Positions 1 to 6,600 of a stretch of DNA of 25,099 nucleotides are shown in pieces. Positions within the stretch are counted from its first letter, which is position 1; every line of letters begins with the position of its first letter. The position numbers and the translations under genes are program-made. This stretch comes from a virus: IMG/VR virus record IMGVR_UViG_3300027708_000278, positions 1 to 25,099 of that record. One strand, 5' to 3'. The notes under the pieces are model-generated. The model was not told the DNA's origin. It saw only the letters and a list, made by a program, of their open reading frames with translations, and ran no database searches.

Positions 1-394
1 CAGCGTTTGCGATTGCAGCTGGCGAGTTGTCAAGCATTCCGGAGCGGTAGCGACGCGCTAGAGGAGATAGTTCCTTTATACGTGCTAGTTGATCTATAGG
101 TATACCAGGACTCTTTGGCTTACGAGGTACGTAGCCTTTTGGTTGAATCTTGATCTTAGGTTTTACAACGGGGGCAAGCAACGGAGAGTAGTTATGCTCA
201 CGTACAACCCACGAACGAACCGTTGAGCGGGGACGTGGAGGACTGAACGCGTTGCCGATGGCCTGTAAGGTCCAGCCTTCGTTATAGAGATCTCTAATGC
301 GCGTGTATAGCGAGTCCTCGGTTAGTGAAGATAGAAGACTTATTTCAGAGATAGGAAGTGGCTGCTTACGAGCGAAGCGGCGCTTGGTTTCCAT
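1..394 (-). CDS. HTH protein, partial (3' end outside window)
   Basis: The reading frame opens at ATG 394 and runs off the left edge with no stop (131 codons visible). Residues about 40-65 contain a helix-turn-helix-like stretch (GWTLQAIGNAF...RSTVRSWV), followed by a basic, proline-rich linker and a segment LARIKELSPLARRYRSG. The HTH and this last segment both resemble parts of the protein at 1835-2407 (GWTLDSIGQMVGLSRERIRQ and LTRLLELQPLAQQVRSYG), so the two are probably paralogues flanking terL. It starts 38 bases after the terL stop. The start has little Shine-Dalgarno sequence, and TGTTATGGT lies just upstream as a weak extended -10. Role unknown; DNA binding is inferred. Confidence 0.72.
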   Translation of the reverse strand, partial: METKRRFARKQPLPISEISLLSSLTEDSLYTRIRDLYNEGWTLQAIGNAFSPPRPRSTVRSWVVREHNYSPLLAPVVKPKIKIQPKGYVPRKPKSPGIPIDQLARIKELSPLARRYRSGMLDNSPAAIANA

Positions 395-397
395 AAG

Positions 398-420
398 GTA
401 CACCATAACATGATGTGTAC
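398..420. repeat. Inverted repeat, candidate operator
   Basis: GTACAC and GTGTAC arms of 6 bp surround an 11-base centre, placed directly in front of the HTH gene that starts at 394 and behind the terL stop. It has no T-run, so it is not an obvious terminator. An operator for one of the flanking HTH proteins is a guess from position. Confidence 0.35.
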
Positions 421-432
421 AACTTTTATGCT

Positions 433-1827
433 TTAGCGAACCTTAAATACCGTAGAACGAAGAGAGGGGATGCGCCGATTTGAGTGAGACTTGGCGGTGA
501 TGTGTCCACCAACAAATCCTGCAGGAGGTTTGATGAGGAGCGCGGTTAGCGCGTGAACTAAAGCGTCAACGCGGTCAGGAGACTTACCTTCACCTGGAAT
601 CCAGCTCATCATTTGAGATTCAAGATCAGCTAGGTAGCCGATGTGGTGAACACGTCCTTGCTCATACGCAAGGGTGATAGGCTCCGCACGTAATTGCTTT
701 CCAACCTTAGAGTGAACCTCTAAAACCTTTACGCTTGGGTCAATCGTGTTAATTGCATTGCGAACGAGCGCACCGCCTTGGTTTACCTCGGCAATAACTG
801 GGCAACCCCACTTGCGTGCCATCTCGACAACGCGGTTAGCCCAAACGTCTGGGGAGCCAAGAATTGATGCGTCCTCAAGTACCCAGGACTGCCTCTTGTA
901 AAGATCTCGCTCGCCGGTTGATGCAACAACAACGATACCGCACTCGTCTCGTGGATTTTCAGCGACCGATGGGTCAACGCCGATGCAGCGTAGAGGTGTT
1001 CCTCCAGGAAGAGCGCCCTGGCGATTTCGTTCAATAAGTTCCTCGGTCCAGAGAGCGCCTTCAACCTGATCTAGCATCTCGCCGTAAAGTTCCTGCTGCG
1101 CTAGGCGCGTTCCCTCGTAGACGCCCTTGATTGCGTCAAGGTACGCGGCTGAGAGGTTTCCGGAGTTGTCCATAGTTGAACCACGGGTAATGATTACCTT
1201 GCCGGTCTTTTCAGCCTCGGCCATAAGCGCGTAGAGAAGAGGAACTCTCTTAGGAGTCGTCGTAACCACGATCTTTGGGTTAAGTCCAAGACGAGTACCA
1301 ACACGTAGGTTATCAAACGCTGTCATACCTGCCGCGTCGGGAGTCTGCCTCCAGGCGGCAACCTCGTCACCCCAGGCGTGCGTGAATTGAGGACCACGGA
1401 GTGAATCAGGTTCATCCGCGGTAAAACATGTGGCGGTGTTTCCGTTAGGCCAGGTTAGTCTTCGCTTTGACGGTTCGTATAGTGGGCGCTCGCTTGGAGG
1501 CGTCACGTTAATAATTCCGGACTCACCTTCAACGATAACGTCACGAACGTCAGCTGCGGTACGAGCAACGAGCGCAAAGCGTCTCTGTCCGGTGTTCGTG
1601 TACTTCGCAGTCTCGCGAACCCACTCAGCTGCCGTGCGTGTTTTACCAGCACCGCGACCGGCGATGTACGCCCAGATATTCCAGTCATCAGGCGTAGGAG
1701 CCTGTTGTTCAGGACGTCCCCACAGCGACCAGTCAAATAGAATTTGGTCTGGATCCATACCTTCAAGTACGGCTGCACGTTCCTCGTCACTGAGAAGCGC
1801 GAGTTGCTCCATGATGCTCTTTGCCAT
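433..1827 (-). CDS. terL: Terminase large subunit (TerL)
   Basis: This is the ATPase-nuclease motor that packages phage DNA into the prohead and cuts it. The 464-residue protein has Walker A GRGAGKT at residues 57-63, Walker B ending in D154-E155 (HAWGDE), a coupling motif TTTP at 189-192, and an RNase H-like nuclease start CIGVDPS with a likely metal-binding D285. Length and motif order fit complete phage terminases. ATG 1827 follows AAGGAA, and the gene lies 7 bases after the stop of the upstream HTH gene, so the two are probably co-transcribed from the promoter at 2414-2422. No frame break is seen. Confidence 0.93.
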   Translation of the reverse strand: MAKSIMEQLALLSDEERAAVLEGMDPDQILFDWSLWGRPEQQAPTPDDWNIWAYIAGRGAGKTRTAAEWVRETAKYTNTGQRRFALVARTAADVRDVIVEGESGIINVTPPSERPLYEPSKRRLTWPNGNTATCFTADEPDSLRGPQFTHAWGDEVAAWRQTPDAAGMTAFDNLRVGTRLGLNPKIVVTTTPKRVPLLYALMAEAEKTGKVIITRGSTMDNSGNLSAAYLDAIKGVYEGTRLAQQELYGEMLDQVEGALWTEELIERNRQGALPGGTPLRCIGVDPSVAENPRDECGIVVVASTGERDLYKRQSWVLEDASILGSPDVWANRVVEMARKWGCPVIAEVNQGGALVRNAINTIDPSVKVLEVHSKVGKQLRAEPITLAYEQGRVHHIGYLADLESQMMSWIPGEGKSPDRVDALVHALTALLIKPPAGFVGGHITAKSHSNRRIPSLRSTVFKVR

Positions 1828-1834
1828 GAATAAA

Positions 1835-2407
1835 TTATTCCTTATTTAGTGGAAAGCGATTTTCCTCAAAGATGGGAGTGTAGGCGCGAGATGCTCCGCC
1901 GCCTGGCTTGTATCCGTAGCGTGCAAGTCTAAAACGAAGAGCGCCGTGCGTAACACCTAGACGCTTAGCAAGACGGTACAGGGTTACGTTTTCAACGGTG
2001 TGAGCGTAGTGAAGTAGATACGTATACTCCTCAGCCTCCTTGCGAAATGACTTGCCGTATGAGCGAACCTGTTGAGCTAGAGGTTGAAGCTCTAGTAGAC
2101 GTGTAAGAGTCTCGGGGGTTGGCTCGATGAACTCGCGCTTAGGTTTAGCACCTTCAACGAGTGGAGGCTCGGGAATATCAAATCCTGCACCTGCAACTCT
2201 GAGCGCCTCGGTAAACTTAGTGGCATTACAGATCTGGCGAATTCTCTCACGGGAAAGGCCAACCATCTGTCCGATGGAATCAAGTGTCCAACCTCTTTCA
2301 CGGAGGGCCTTGATGTATGCGTCGCGGTCTTCGTCATCCTTCAGCGCGGTGAAAGTTTCACGCACGGAGTCAGGAAGTACATGATGAATCTTCTTATATT
2401 TTGCCAT
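1835..2407 (-). CDS. HTH DNA-binding protein upstream of terL
   Basis: A 190-residue protein with two helix-turn-helix-like regions: residues about 37-60 (GWTLDSIGQMVGLSRERIRQ, similar to sigma region 4 type HTH) and about 142-165 (LYRLAKRLGVTHGALRFRL). It lies immediately before terL, so it could be a small terminase subunit, or a regulator. The paralogue at 1-394 argues somewhat for a regulator. The transcript is predicted to be leaderless: a perfect TGATATAAT ends so that +1 falls on the A of ATG 2407, and no Shine-Dalgarno sequence fits. Confidence 0.85.
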   Translation of the reverse strand: MAKYKKIHHVLPDSVRETFTALKDDEDRDAYIKALRERGWTLDSIGQMVGLSRERIRQICNATKFTEALRVAGAGFDIPEPPLVEGAKPKREFIEPTPETLTRLLELQPLAQQVRSYGKSFRKEAEEYTYLLHYAHTVENVTLYRLAKRLGVTHGALRFRLARYGYKPGGGASRAYTPIFEENRFPLNKE

Positions 2408-2413
2408 GTGAAT

Positions 2414-2422
2414 ATTATATCA
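2414..2422 (-). promoter_or_regulatory. Extended -10 promoter, leaderless start
   Basis: TGATATAAT read on the minus strand; six bases separate the hexamer from ATG 2407, so transcription should begin at the start codon. Upstream lies an imperfect inverted repeat (TTATCGTCATAT at 2425-2436 against ATATGATAA at 2447-2455) and CACGT/ACGTG arms at 2421-2441, a possible operator shared with the divergent methyltransferase gene. Confidence 0.75.
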
Positions 2423-2447
2423 CGTTATCGTCATATACGTGACTCGA

Positions 2448-2453
2448 TATGAT
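2448..2453 (+). promoter_or_regulatory. Candidate -10 box for the methyltransferase gene
   Basis: TATGAT lies 11 bases before ATG 2465, so the message would be nearly leaderless. AAGG at 2454-2457 could instead serve as a weak ribosome-binding site on a longer transcript. It has no TGn extension, so it is weaker than the leftward motif. Confidence 0.4.
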
Positions 2454-2464
2454 AAGGTATTCAC

Positions 2465-3040
2465 ATGACTGACTATCCAAACTGGTTTGAGACCTCAAAC
2501 GCCAAGACTCCATTTGTTCTCTACATGGAGGAGTTCTACGGCAAGCCTGACCTAAACTTTTTGCAGATCGGCGCGTACTGTGGTCACGCGTCAACGTGGC
2601 TATTGGCAAACGTGTTGAACGAGAAGGGCTCCGTATTACACGACGTGGATACGTGGGAAGGCTCAAACGAACCTGGCCACGACGGAATGGATTTCAGCGA
2701 GGTAGAGAAGATCTACGACAGCAACATGAATCTCTTCACAAACGTAAACAAGTACAAGATGACAAGCACGGAGTACTTGCTGAGCGCTCGCGATGAGCGA
2801 TTTGACTTTATCTACATTGATGGCGCCCACAGCGCAGAGCAGGTGATGGAGGACGCAACACTAAGTTGGCCACTCCTCAAGAGTGGTGGCATCATCGCGT
2901 TTGACGATTATCAATGGCCAAGTCCCGATGGAAACGAAATGAACTCGCCTAAACCTGCGGTTGACTTCTTTCTTCGGTTGCATAAGCATGAAGTTGATGT
3001 CCTGCACAATGCGTGGCAGGTTTGGCTTCGTAAACACTAA
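2465..3040 (+). CDS. Class I SAM-dependent methyltransferase (Methyltransf_24 type)
   Basis: A 191-residue protein with a Rossmann-type SAM site: motif I FLQIGAYCGHAS at residues 32-43, an acidic post-motif position in HDVDTWEG near 59-66, and FDFIYIDGAHSAEQVMED at 113-130 followed by LLKSGGIIAFDDY. This pattern matches the Methyltransf_24 family, whose members often modify small molecules or sugars; the substrate here is unknown. It is one of only two rightward genes in the window and diverges from the terL operon. A T-rich terminator follows at 3125-3160. Transfer as a separate unit is possible because of its isolated orientation. Confidence 0.85.
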   Translation: MTDYPNWFETSNAKTPFVLYMEEFYGKPDLNFLQIGAYCGHASTWLLANVLNEKGSVLHDVDTWEGSNEPGHDGMDFSEVEKIYDSNMNLFTNVNKYKMTSTEYLLSARDERFDFIYIDGAHSAEQVMEDATLSWPLLKSGGIIAFDDYQWPSPDGNEMNSPKPAVDFFLRLHKHEVDVLHNAWQVWLRKH

Positions 3041-3124
3041 CTGCGCTCTAATTTAAGTGTACAGAAGGATAAAAGTAGTACATTAAGGCTAATTGCCTTG
3101 GACGTGAGAGTGAGAGGTAGTATA

Positions 3125-3160
3125 TTGGAGACACTCTTCAAAACGTCTCCAACCTTTTTT
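3125..3160 (+). terminator. Rho-independent terminator after methyltransferase gene
   Basis: Perfect 8-bp stem TTGGAGAC/GTCTCCAA, 12-base loop, followed by CC and six Ts. It is correctly oriented to end the rightward methyltransferase transcript, 85 bases beyond the stop. Confidence 0.8.
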
Positions 3161-3290
3161 AGCCTTCAGGTGGCATTTGTTTTTCTCCCAGATTCTTGAG
3201 CGTGAAGGCAGGCATGCCTTGCCACTGTGCCTACATAAAAAATAGTCTTTAGGACAGCCCCCTAGAAATACAGGTAAACATTCCTACAGG

Positions 3291-3330
3291 TAACCTTTGG
3301 GTACCTTTGGTTACCTTTGGATACCTTTTA
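3291..3330. repeat. Four tandem 10-bp iterons
   Basis: Units TAACCTTTGG, GTACCTTTGG, TTACCTTTGG and ATACCTTTTA follow each other without gaps. The consensus NTACCTTTGG varies mainly at the first base. A TACAGGTAA word occurs twice just to the left. A 10-bp period puts each copy on the same DNA face, as expected for binding of a repeated protein such as an initiator or regulator. Confidence 0.7.
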
Positions 3331-3589
3331 GGAAGCCTACAGGCTGGCTAGCCTATGGGTCAGGCTAGGCTTGGACAAGTTACCTATAGGCAACCTAGCA
3401 TCTAAGTAGAAGTAGAGCTGGGTAGCATCGAGCTAGCTGGGCTGGATCTTCCTAGTGGAAGTTGGGTTGGGATGCCCCTGAGCTAGCCTGTCCTTGAGTA
3501 GCTCCTGGGTTTCTGGGAACTCCAGGGAATGTGCCTATGGGTTGTTATAAAAATGTTATGGCCAAGAAAGGGCGTATTTGGAGTATGCC

Positions 3590-3598
3590 TGTTATAAT
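3590..3598 (+). promoter_or_regulatory. Extended -10 promoter, rightward copy
   Basis: TGTTATAAT on the plus strand, the only rightward exact copy of the window's promoter motif. The predicted start near 3605 gives a leader of about 36 nt ending in GGAG and ATG 3641. CCTAGGAACCTAGG just downstream is a short direct repeat. Confidence 0.7.
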
Positions 3599-3640
3599 TA
3601 TTACAAGCCTAGGAACCTAGGTACTTGATTGGAGAATCAA

Positions 3641-3871
3641 ATGGTTGTAATACAGAAGGACTATGGGTACGGCGTCAAGGTTACTACCAAGACCCAGGAT
3701 GGAAAGAACCCAGAGTCTGCCGCAGTTAAGTTTGATGGAAACAGGAGCCGCACCTTTCTAGGTCAGGGTGCTAGTGAGTACGCCCTAGAGTTTGTGAATG
3801 AACTCATCGGTGAGTATCGCCGCAAGGAAGCTCACGCACTGACCAAGGTGTTTGGCCTCATGAAGTTCTAA
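3641..3871 (+). CDS. Small protein of unknown function
   Basis: A 76-residue protein (MVVIQKDYGYGVKV...) I do not recognise. It begins with probable beta strands and ends in a helical, basic segment (LIGEYRRKEAHALTKVFG). ATG 3641 is chosen over the in-frame TTG 3629 because GGAG lies six bases before it. It has its own rightward copy of the promoter and is closed by the hairpin terminator at 3888-3922. It is convergent with the cell-wall cassette. Confidence 0.75.
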   Translation: MVVIQKDYGYGVKVTTKTQDGKNPESAAVKFDGNRSRTFLGQGASEYALEFVNELIGEYRRKEAHALTKVFGLMKF

Positions 3872-3887
3872 CCCGCAGGTATAAAAA

Positions 3888-3922
3888 GGAAGGGACCCAC
3901 CGCAAGGTGAGTCCCTTTCTTT
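3888..3922. terminator. Bidirectional Rho-independent terminator
   Basis: An 11-12 bp stem with one mismatch closed by a GCAA tetraloop (GGGACCCACC-GCAA-GGTGAGTCCC). T-rich tails follow in both directions: TTTCTTT rightward and TTCCTTTTT leftward. It ends the rightward small gene and the leftward cell-wall cassette, which converge here. Confidence 0.88.
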
Positions 3923-3932
3923 ATGTTTGGTA

Positions 3933-4379
3933 CTAGAGCTCTACGACCACATTAGGGTCGCCCGCAAATAGGCTGGAGAATGTTTGTTCGTCCATTAGCC
4001 CATCGCCTTCAATGCCCTTATCCTTTTGGAATGACGCCACCGCATTGAGGGTAAGGTCACCGTAGAATCCGTCGATGTCGCCATCAGCCTCAGGGTAGCC
4101 AAGCTCAGCAAGGCGACGTTGTAGGTGATGAACCGTAAGGCTCTTTTGGCTGTGCATGTTTTTGTACACGCAGGCGCTAAGCTTTACCGTATCGACGTCA
4201 TTACCAGAAACCACGATTGGCTCTGGCTCTGGGACGTAGGTGTAGGTTGGGGCAGGAGCTGAGACTTCCTCAACTACCGCAATAGATTCCTCAGCCGCAG
4301 CTGGCTCGTGCCAGTCTGCCGCAGGGATCTCTTCAGCTAAAGCTGTCTCCAGCTCTAGGTCATCTTCGTTATGTGCCAT
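3933..4379 (-). CDS. Peptidoglycan-binding domain protein
   Basis: A 148-residue protein. The first 60 residues are acidic, low-complexity and Ala/Pro/Glu-rich. Residues about 80-140 form a PG_binding_1 domain (LTVHHLQRRLAELGYPEADGDIDGFYGDLTLNAVASFQ, then DGLMDEQT), which binds cell-wall peptidoglycan. No catalytic domain or signal peptide is seen, so it may target a partner enzyme or be part of the virion. It starts 17 bases after the transglycosylase gene with AGAGGA upstream and is the last gene of a three-gene cassette ending at 3888-3922. Confidence 0.85.
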   Translation of the reverse strand: MAHNEDDLELETALAEEIPAADWHEPAAAEESIAVVEEVSAPAPTYTYVPEPEPIVVSGNDVDTVKLSACVYKNMHSQKSLTVHHLQRRLAELGYPEADGDIDGFYGDLTLNAVASFQKDKGIEGDGLMDEQTFSSLFAGDPNVVVEL

Positions 4380-4395
4380 AAAATAAATTCCTCTG

Positions 4396-5025
4396 TTAGT
4401 AAGGTCCAGGTCCTGGATACATTTTAAGCCACTTGGTTACCGTTGTGCCGCGTTCACGATACGCGTTCTTACCGATACCCCAGGCTCCAAAGTCTGTTCC
4501 ACGAGACATGAAGTATGCAGCCTCCGCATTGCGGACGGGGTCATACAGGTCGTTGTTCGTCGACATGAGGAACTTGTTACGACGATCTCGTCCCATAGTA
4601 TCTAGCATGTTGATCTGAAATAACCCGTATGAGTTATCACCTGTTCGTTTGTTCATGTTGTGAGACAGTGGGTGTGCGTTGCTCTCGCGCATAACGATTG
4701 CATAGGCGATCTTCAAGTTGTTACCCTCGAAGCCAACTGCCGCTAACATGTCAACCAACTGGTGTGGTGTCAGCTGCTCCTTGTACCCTCTAAACTTATC
4801 AAGGATGTGATCCTTGTGAAGCATGACGGTCTTCAAAGAAACTGTCTTTGTCAATGGTGTCAATGGTGTCACTTCTGTCATTGGTGTCATTGGTACTACT
4901 TGTACTGCTGTTAAGGCATTTGCCTTAGTTACATTGTCGTGCGCGGTTACAAGTGTTGCAACCGTTACTAACGCTACCGCGTAAGCTACTGACGTCAAAG
5001 CTACTTTCTTTTCTGAAAGTCTCAT
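4396..5025 (-). CDS. Lytic transglycosylase-like protein (SLT fold)
   Basis: It probably cleaves peptidoglycan glycan strands. Of 209 residues, 8-28 form a hydrophobic signal or anchor segment, and 45-62 form a Thr/Pro repeat linker (VPMTPMTEVTPLTPLTKT). Residues 105-200 resemble an SLT/lysozyme fold: AYAIVMRESNAHP with likely catalytic E114, then NSYGLFQINM at 131-140 and a C-terminal AWGIGKNAYR. The start has a strong AAGGAGG ribosome-binding site. The linker DNA carries near-repeats of GGTGTCA. Either an endolysin or a virion enzyme is possible; the export segment suggests it acts outside the membrane. Confidence 0.82.
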   Translation of the reverse strand: MRLSEKKVALTSVAYAVALVTVATLVTAHDNVTKANALTAVQVVPMTPMTEVTPLTPLTKTVSLKTVMLHKDHILDKFRGYKEQLTPHQLVDMLAAVGFEGNNLKIAYAIVMRESNAHPLSHNMNKRTGDNSYGLFQINMLDTMGRDRRNKFLMSTNNDLYDPVRNAEAAYFMSRGTDFGAWGIGKNAYRERGTTVTKWLKMYPGPGPY

Positions 5026-5066
5026 CGCTAGTTCGCCTCCTTGATGTAGGGGACAGGGTCAACAGT

Positions 5067-5465
5067 TCAGCTAAGTGCCTTACTGTGTTCTTCGCTTGCG
5101 TCGTCCCACTCAGCGTCGTAGCCAATTGCGTTGCCACGGGCACCGCTATCCTCTACGTCGTGCATGATAGACCACACGCTTCCCAACGTGTGCGCGAAGC
5201 TTTTCCCTCGGGTTACAGCTACCTGTGATTTGTAGTTGCTGTAGTCGAGGAAATCTATTGAGTCAGAAACCCACTTACCGAACATGTCCTTCGTTGCGAC
5301 AACACGGTATGGGTAATCTGCGTTTGGTGTGTTCATGATGTCCGTGTCGCATAGGCTAGCCAACGGCATTAGCGATTCACGGTCGCGTGCGCGAACCATC
5401 AGAGTATCTTTTAGTCCCGCATGTTGAACGGCACTGACAAATCCTGTTTCAGTAAATAACCACAT
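5067..5465 (-). CDS. Conserved actinophage small protein (MWLFTETGF family)
   Basis: A 132-residue protein beginning MWLFTETGFVSAVQH, with ARDRESLMPLASL and YRVVATKDMFGKWV. I recognise this pattern (xWLFTxxGFxSxVxH followed by VRARxR) from actinobacteriophage and actinobacterial hypothetical proteins of unknown function. It is the first gene of the cell-wall cassette, with a variant extended -10 at 5498-5506 and GACGAGG before the start. Nothing in it points to a lytic role. Confidence 0.75.
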   Translation of the reverse strand: MWLFTETGFVSAVQHAGLKDTLMVRARDRESLMPLASLCDTDIMNTPNADYPYRVVATKDMFGKWVSDSIDFLDYSNYKSQVAVTRGKSFAHTLGSVWSIMHDVEDSGARGNAIGYDAEWDDASEEHSKALS

Positions 5466-5497
5466 AGGTGGTACCTCGTCTCTTCGTCATGGGCTTA

Positions 5498-5506
5498 ATA
5501 ATAACA
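5498..5506 (-). promoter_or_regulatory. Variant extended -10 promoter for cell-wall cassette
   Basis: TGTTATTAT on the minus strand, one base different from the standard hexamer and lacking the CC immediately upstream. Predicted start near 5491 gives a leader of about 25 nt. The difference may reflect separate timing for these genes. Confidence 0.5.
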
Positions 5507-5567
5507 TCAAGTCCTGTTTTATGGAAACCAATAGACATAAATGTCAAATGGTGATTCATCTTGATAG

Positions 5568-5585
5568 TCTAGCCGTTAGGCTAGA
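5568..5585 (-). terminator. Short hairpin over a stop codon
   Basis: A perfect 7-bp stem TCTAGCC/GGCTAGA with loop GTTA overlaps the stop codon of the gene ending at 5576. No T-run follows, so termination is uncertain; it may act as a 3'-end stabiliser. Confidence 0.4.
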
Positions 5586-5752
5586 TCTACTCCCTCAGGC
5601 AAGCTATCAACCGCGTCAACCGATACGGTAAATAACTCTTCCTTTAGGGATTTAGCTATAAGTCGGGCACTGTCTGGTTTGACATAGCCTTCATACGCTA
5701 AGTTACCTTTATCGTCCTTTGCGACGATGTGGTAGGCAATTGGATCTGCCAT
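5576..5752 (-). CDS. Small protein of unknown function
   Basis: A 58-residue protein (MADPIAYHIVAKDDKGNLAYEGYV...). ATG 5752 is preferred to an upstream in-frame ATG because AAGGAGG precedes it, and because the promoter at 5778-5786 lies inside the longer version. Predicted beta-rich N-terminus (YHIVAKDDKGN) and a helix around SARLIAKSLKEE. Function not recognised. It is probably transcribed alone. Confidence 0.72.
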   Translation of the reverse strand: MADPIAYHIVAKDDKGNLAYEGYVKPDSARLIAKSLKEELFTVSVDAVDSLPEGVDLA

Positions 5753-5777
5753 CTTGCCCTCCTTTCCTATGGGTAAA

Positions 5778-5786
5778 ATTGTATCA
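5778..5786 (-). promoter_or_regulatory. Variant extended -10 promoter
   Basis: TGATACAAT on the minus strand in front of the gene at 5576-5752. One base differs from the standard motif. It begins 10 bases beyond the preceding stop codon. Confidence 0.55.
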
Positions 5787-5795
5787 CCCGTAGAT

Positions 5796-6359
5796 CTATC
5801 GGCCGAACTTCTTCCGGCACTCTGGTCCAAGTTGTAGCTCACGGCTGGTTGGATCTGTTAGTTCAGCTCCGCAGCTACCACAGCAGCTGTAAACCGTACC
5901 GAAAAGCTTGGCGTACTTGTATGGATCCTTAGCCACGATGTTAACTAATGTTAACGCATCCTCGTTAGCCAGTCTCCAACGGGTAAACCCACCGAGAGCA
6001 CCCGTAAGGCGCTTCATGTAGAGTCGACCCATGTATTCGCGTATCTCCACGAACATCATGTCACCTGAAAGCTTGGTGCTAGTCAGGCTAATGTCAATTT
6101 CTTCATTAGGAATTGCGTACTTAGATTTAGGAGCTTTCAAAAGTGCTTCCTGAATCGAGCCGCTTACCACAATTTTTGTGGTAGCCTTTGGTAGCTTGAG
6201 CAGCATGTCAATAAGGGAAGACGCTGTCTTCTTGTCCATCGATAGCAGGGCTTGCTTCCAAGCTAGCCGTGCACCCTCCTCCAGCTCCCGTTCCTCGAGT
6301 AAGCTGTTGATGAATCCCACCTGCTTCTCCGATGGGCCAAACAATGTCGCTGTCGTCAT
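5796..6359 (-). CDS. DUF6011-like zinc-binding protein
   Basis: A 187-residue protein. The N-terminus (LFGPSEKQVGFINSLLEER) is a helical motif seen in several actinophage proteins. The C-terminus holds CCGSCGAELTDPTSRELQLGPEC near residues 158-181, which matches the DUF6011 pattern of CxxC...LTDPxS...GPxC and probably binds zinc. Such domains occur in phage proteins with presumed nucleic-acid roles. ATG 6359 follows GGGGAGGAG. The ribosome-binding site is one arm of a 12-bp inverted repeat that flanks its promoter. Confidence 0.8.
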   Translation of the reverse strand: MTTATLFGPSEKQVGFINSLLEERELEEGARLAWKQALLSMDKKTASSLIDMLLKLPKATTKIVVSGSIQEALLKAPKSKYAIPNEEIDISLTSTKLSGDMMFVEIREYMGRLYMKRLTGALGGFTRWRLANEDALTLVNIVAKDPYKYAKLFGTVYSCCGSCGAELTDPTSRELQLGPECRKKFGR

Positions 6360-6362
6360 TGG

Positions 6363-6415
6363 GTTCTCCTCCCCGTAGTTGATAGGCTAATTATATCAGG
6401 TAGGGGGAGGAGAAC
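6363..6415. repeat. 12-bp inverted repeat flanking a promoter and covering the SD
   Basis: GTTCTCCTCCCC (6363-6374) and GGGGAGGAGAAC (6404-6415) are perfect complements with 29 bases between them. On the minus strand the downstream arm is the ribosome-binding site of the gene starting at 6359 and the spacer contains its promoter. Only transcripts that read through from upstream contain both arms. Confidence 0.8.
6390..6398 (-). promoter_or_regulatory. Extended -10 promoter
   Basis: TGATATAAT for the DUF6011-like gene at 5796-6359; predicted start near 6383, leader about 24 nt. Confidence 0.75.
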
Positions 6416-6423
6416 TCCAAACG

Positions 6424-6594
6424 TTACGCCCTTTGGGCCAGGAGACCCATAGTTACGCCTGCCAAGGCAAGAGTTAGTGCCTCTATCGGCCTCTCAGGGC
6501 GTGTGAAGGCCAGGATAAGCGCGAGCAGGGTAAATACCGTAGCACCTACGGCTGGCCACACCAAATCGCGTAGGCGTGAGAATAGATCTGGCAT
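6424..6594 (-). CDS. Small two-helix membrane protein
   Basis: A 56-residue protein with two hydrophobic segments, WPAVGATVFTLLALILAF (13-30) and ALTLALAGVTMGLLA (39-53), joined by a charged turn TRPERPIE. It starts 7 bases after the HTH gene that ends at 6601, with AAGTAGG as a weak ribosome-binding site, so translation is probably coupled. Last gene of a seven-gene operon from 8050. Size and topology would allow a holin-like or membrane-regulatory role, but there is no direct evidence. Confidence 0.75.
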   Translation of the reverse strand: MPDLFSRLRDLVWPAVGATVFTLLALILAFTRPERPIEALTLALAGVTMGLLAQRA

Positions 6595-6600
6595 GTTAAC

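Larger units (their letters stand above)
3041..3589. other. Long noncoding, CTAG-rich structured region
   Basis: About 600 bases with no credible gene on either strand. From left to right it holds an AAGGC/GCCTT hairpin near 3084, a terminator, paired words GCCTTCA/TGAAGGC and GTGGCA/TGCCAC in 3162-3225, four 10-bp iterons, then a segment with eight CTAG sites and small hairpins such as CTTCC-TAGT-GGAAG near 3449. Two 9-base words are shared with the noncoding gap at 22646-22667. A replication origin, a regulatory RNA or a recombination site are all possible; the sequence does not decide. Confidence 0.6.

Noticed and set aside
1430-1849. 139-codon plus-strand frame opposite terL
   Set aside because: It covers the Walker A region of a clear terminase gene and has no start signals.
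3161-3260. tRNA or known riboswitch in the noncoding region
   Set aside because: No cloverleaf with CCA or TTC loop, and no known riboswitch core could be recognised among the inverted repeats.
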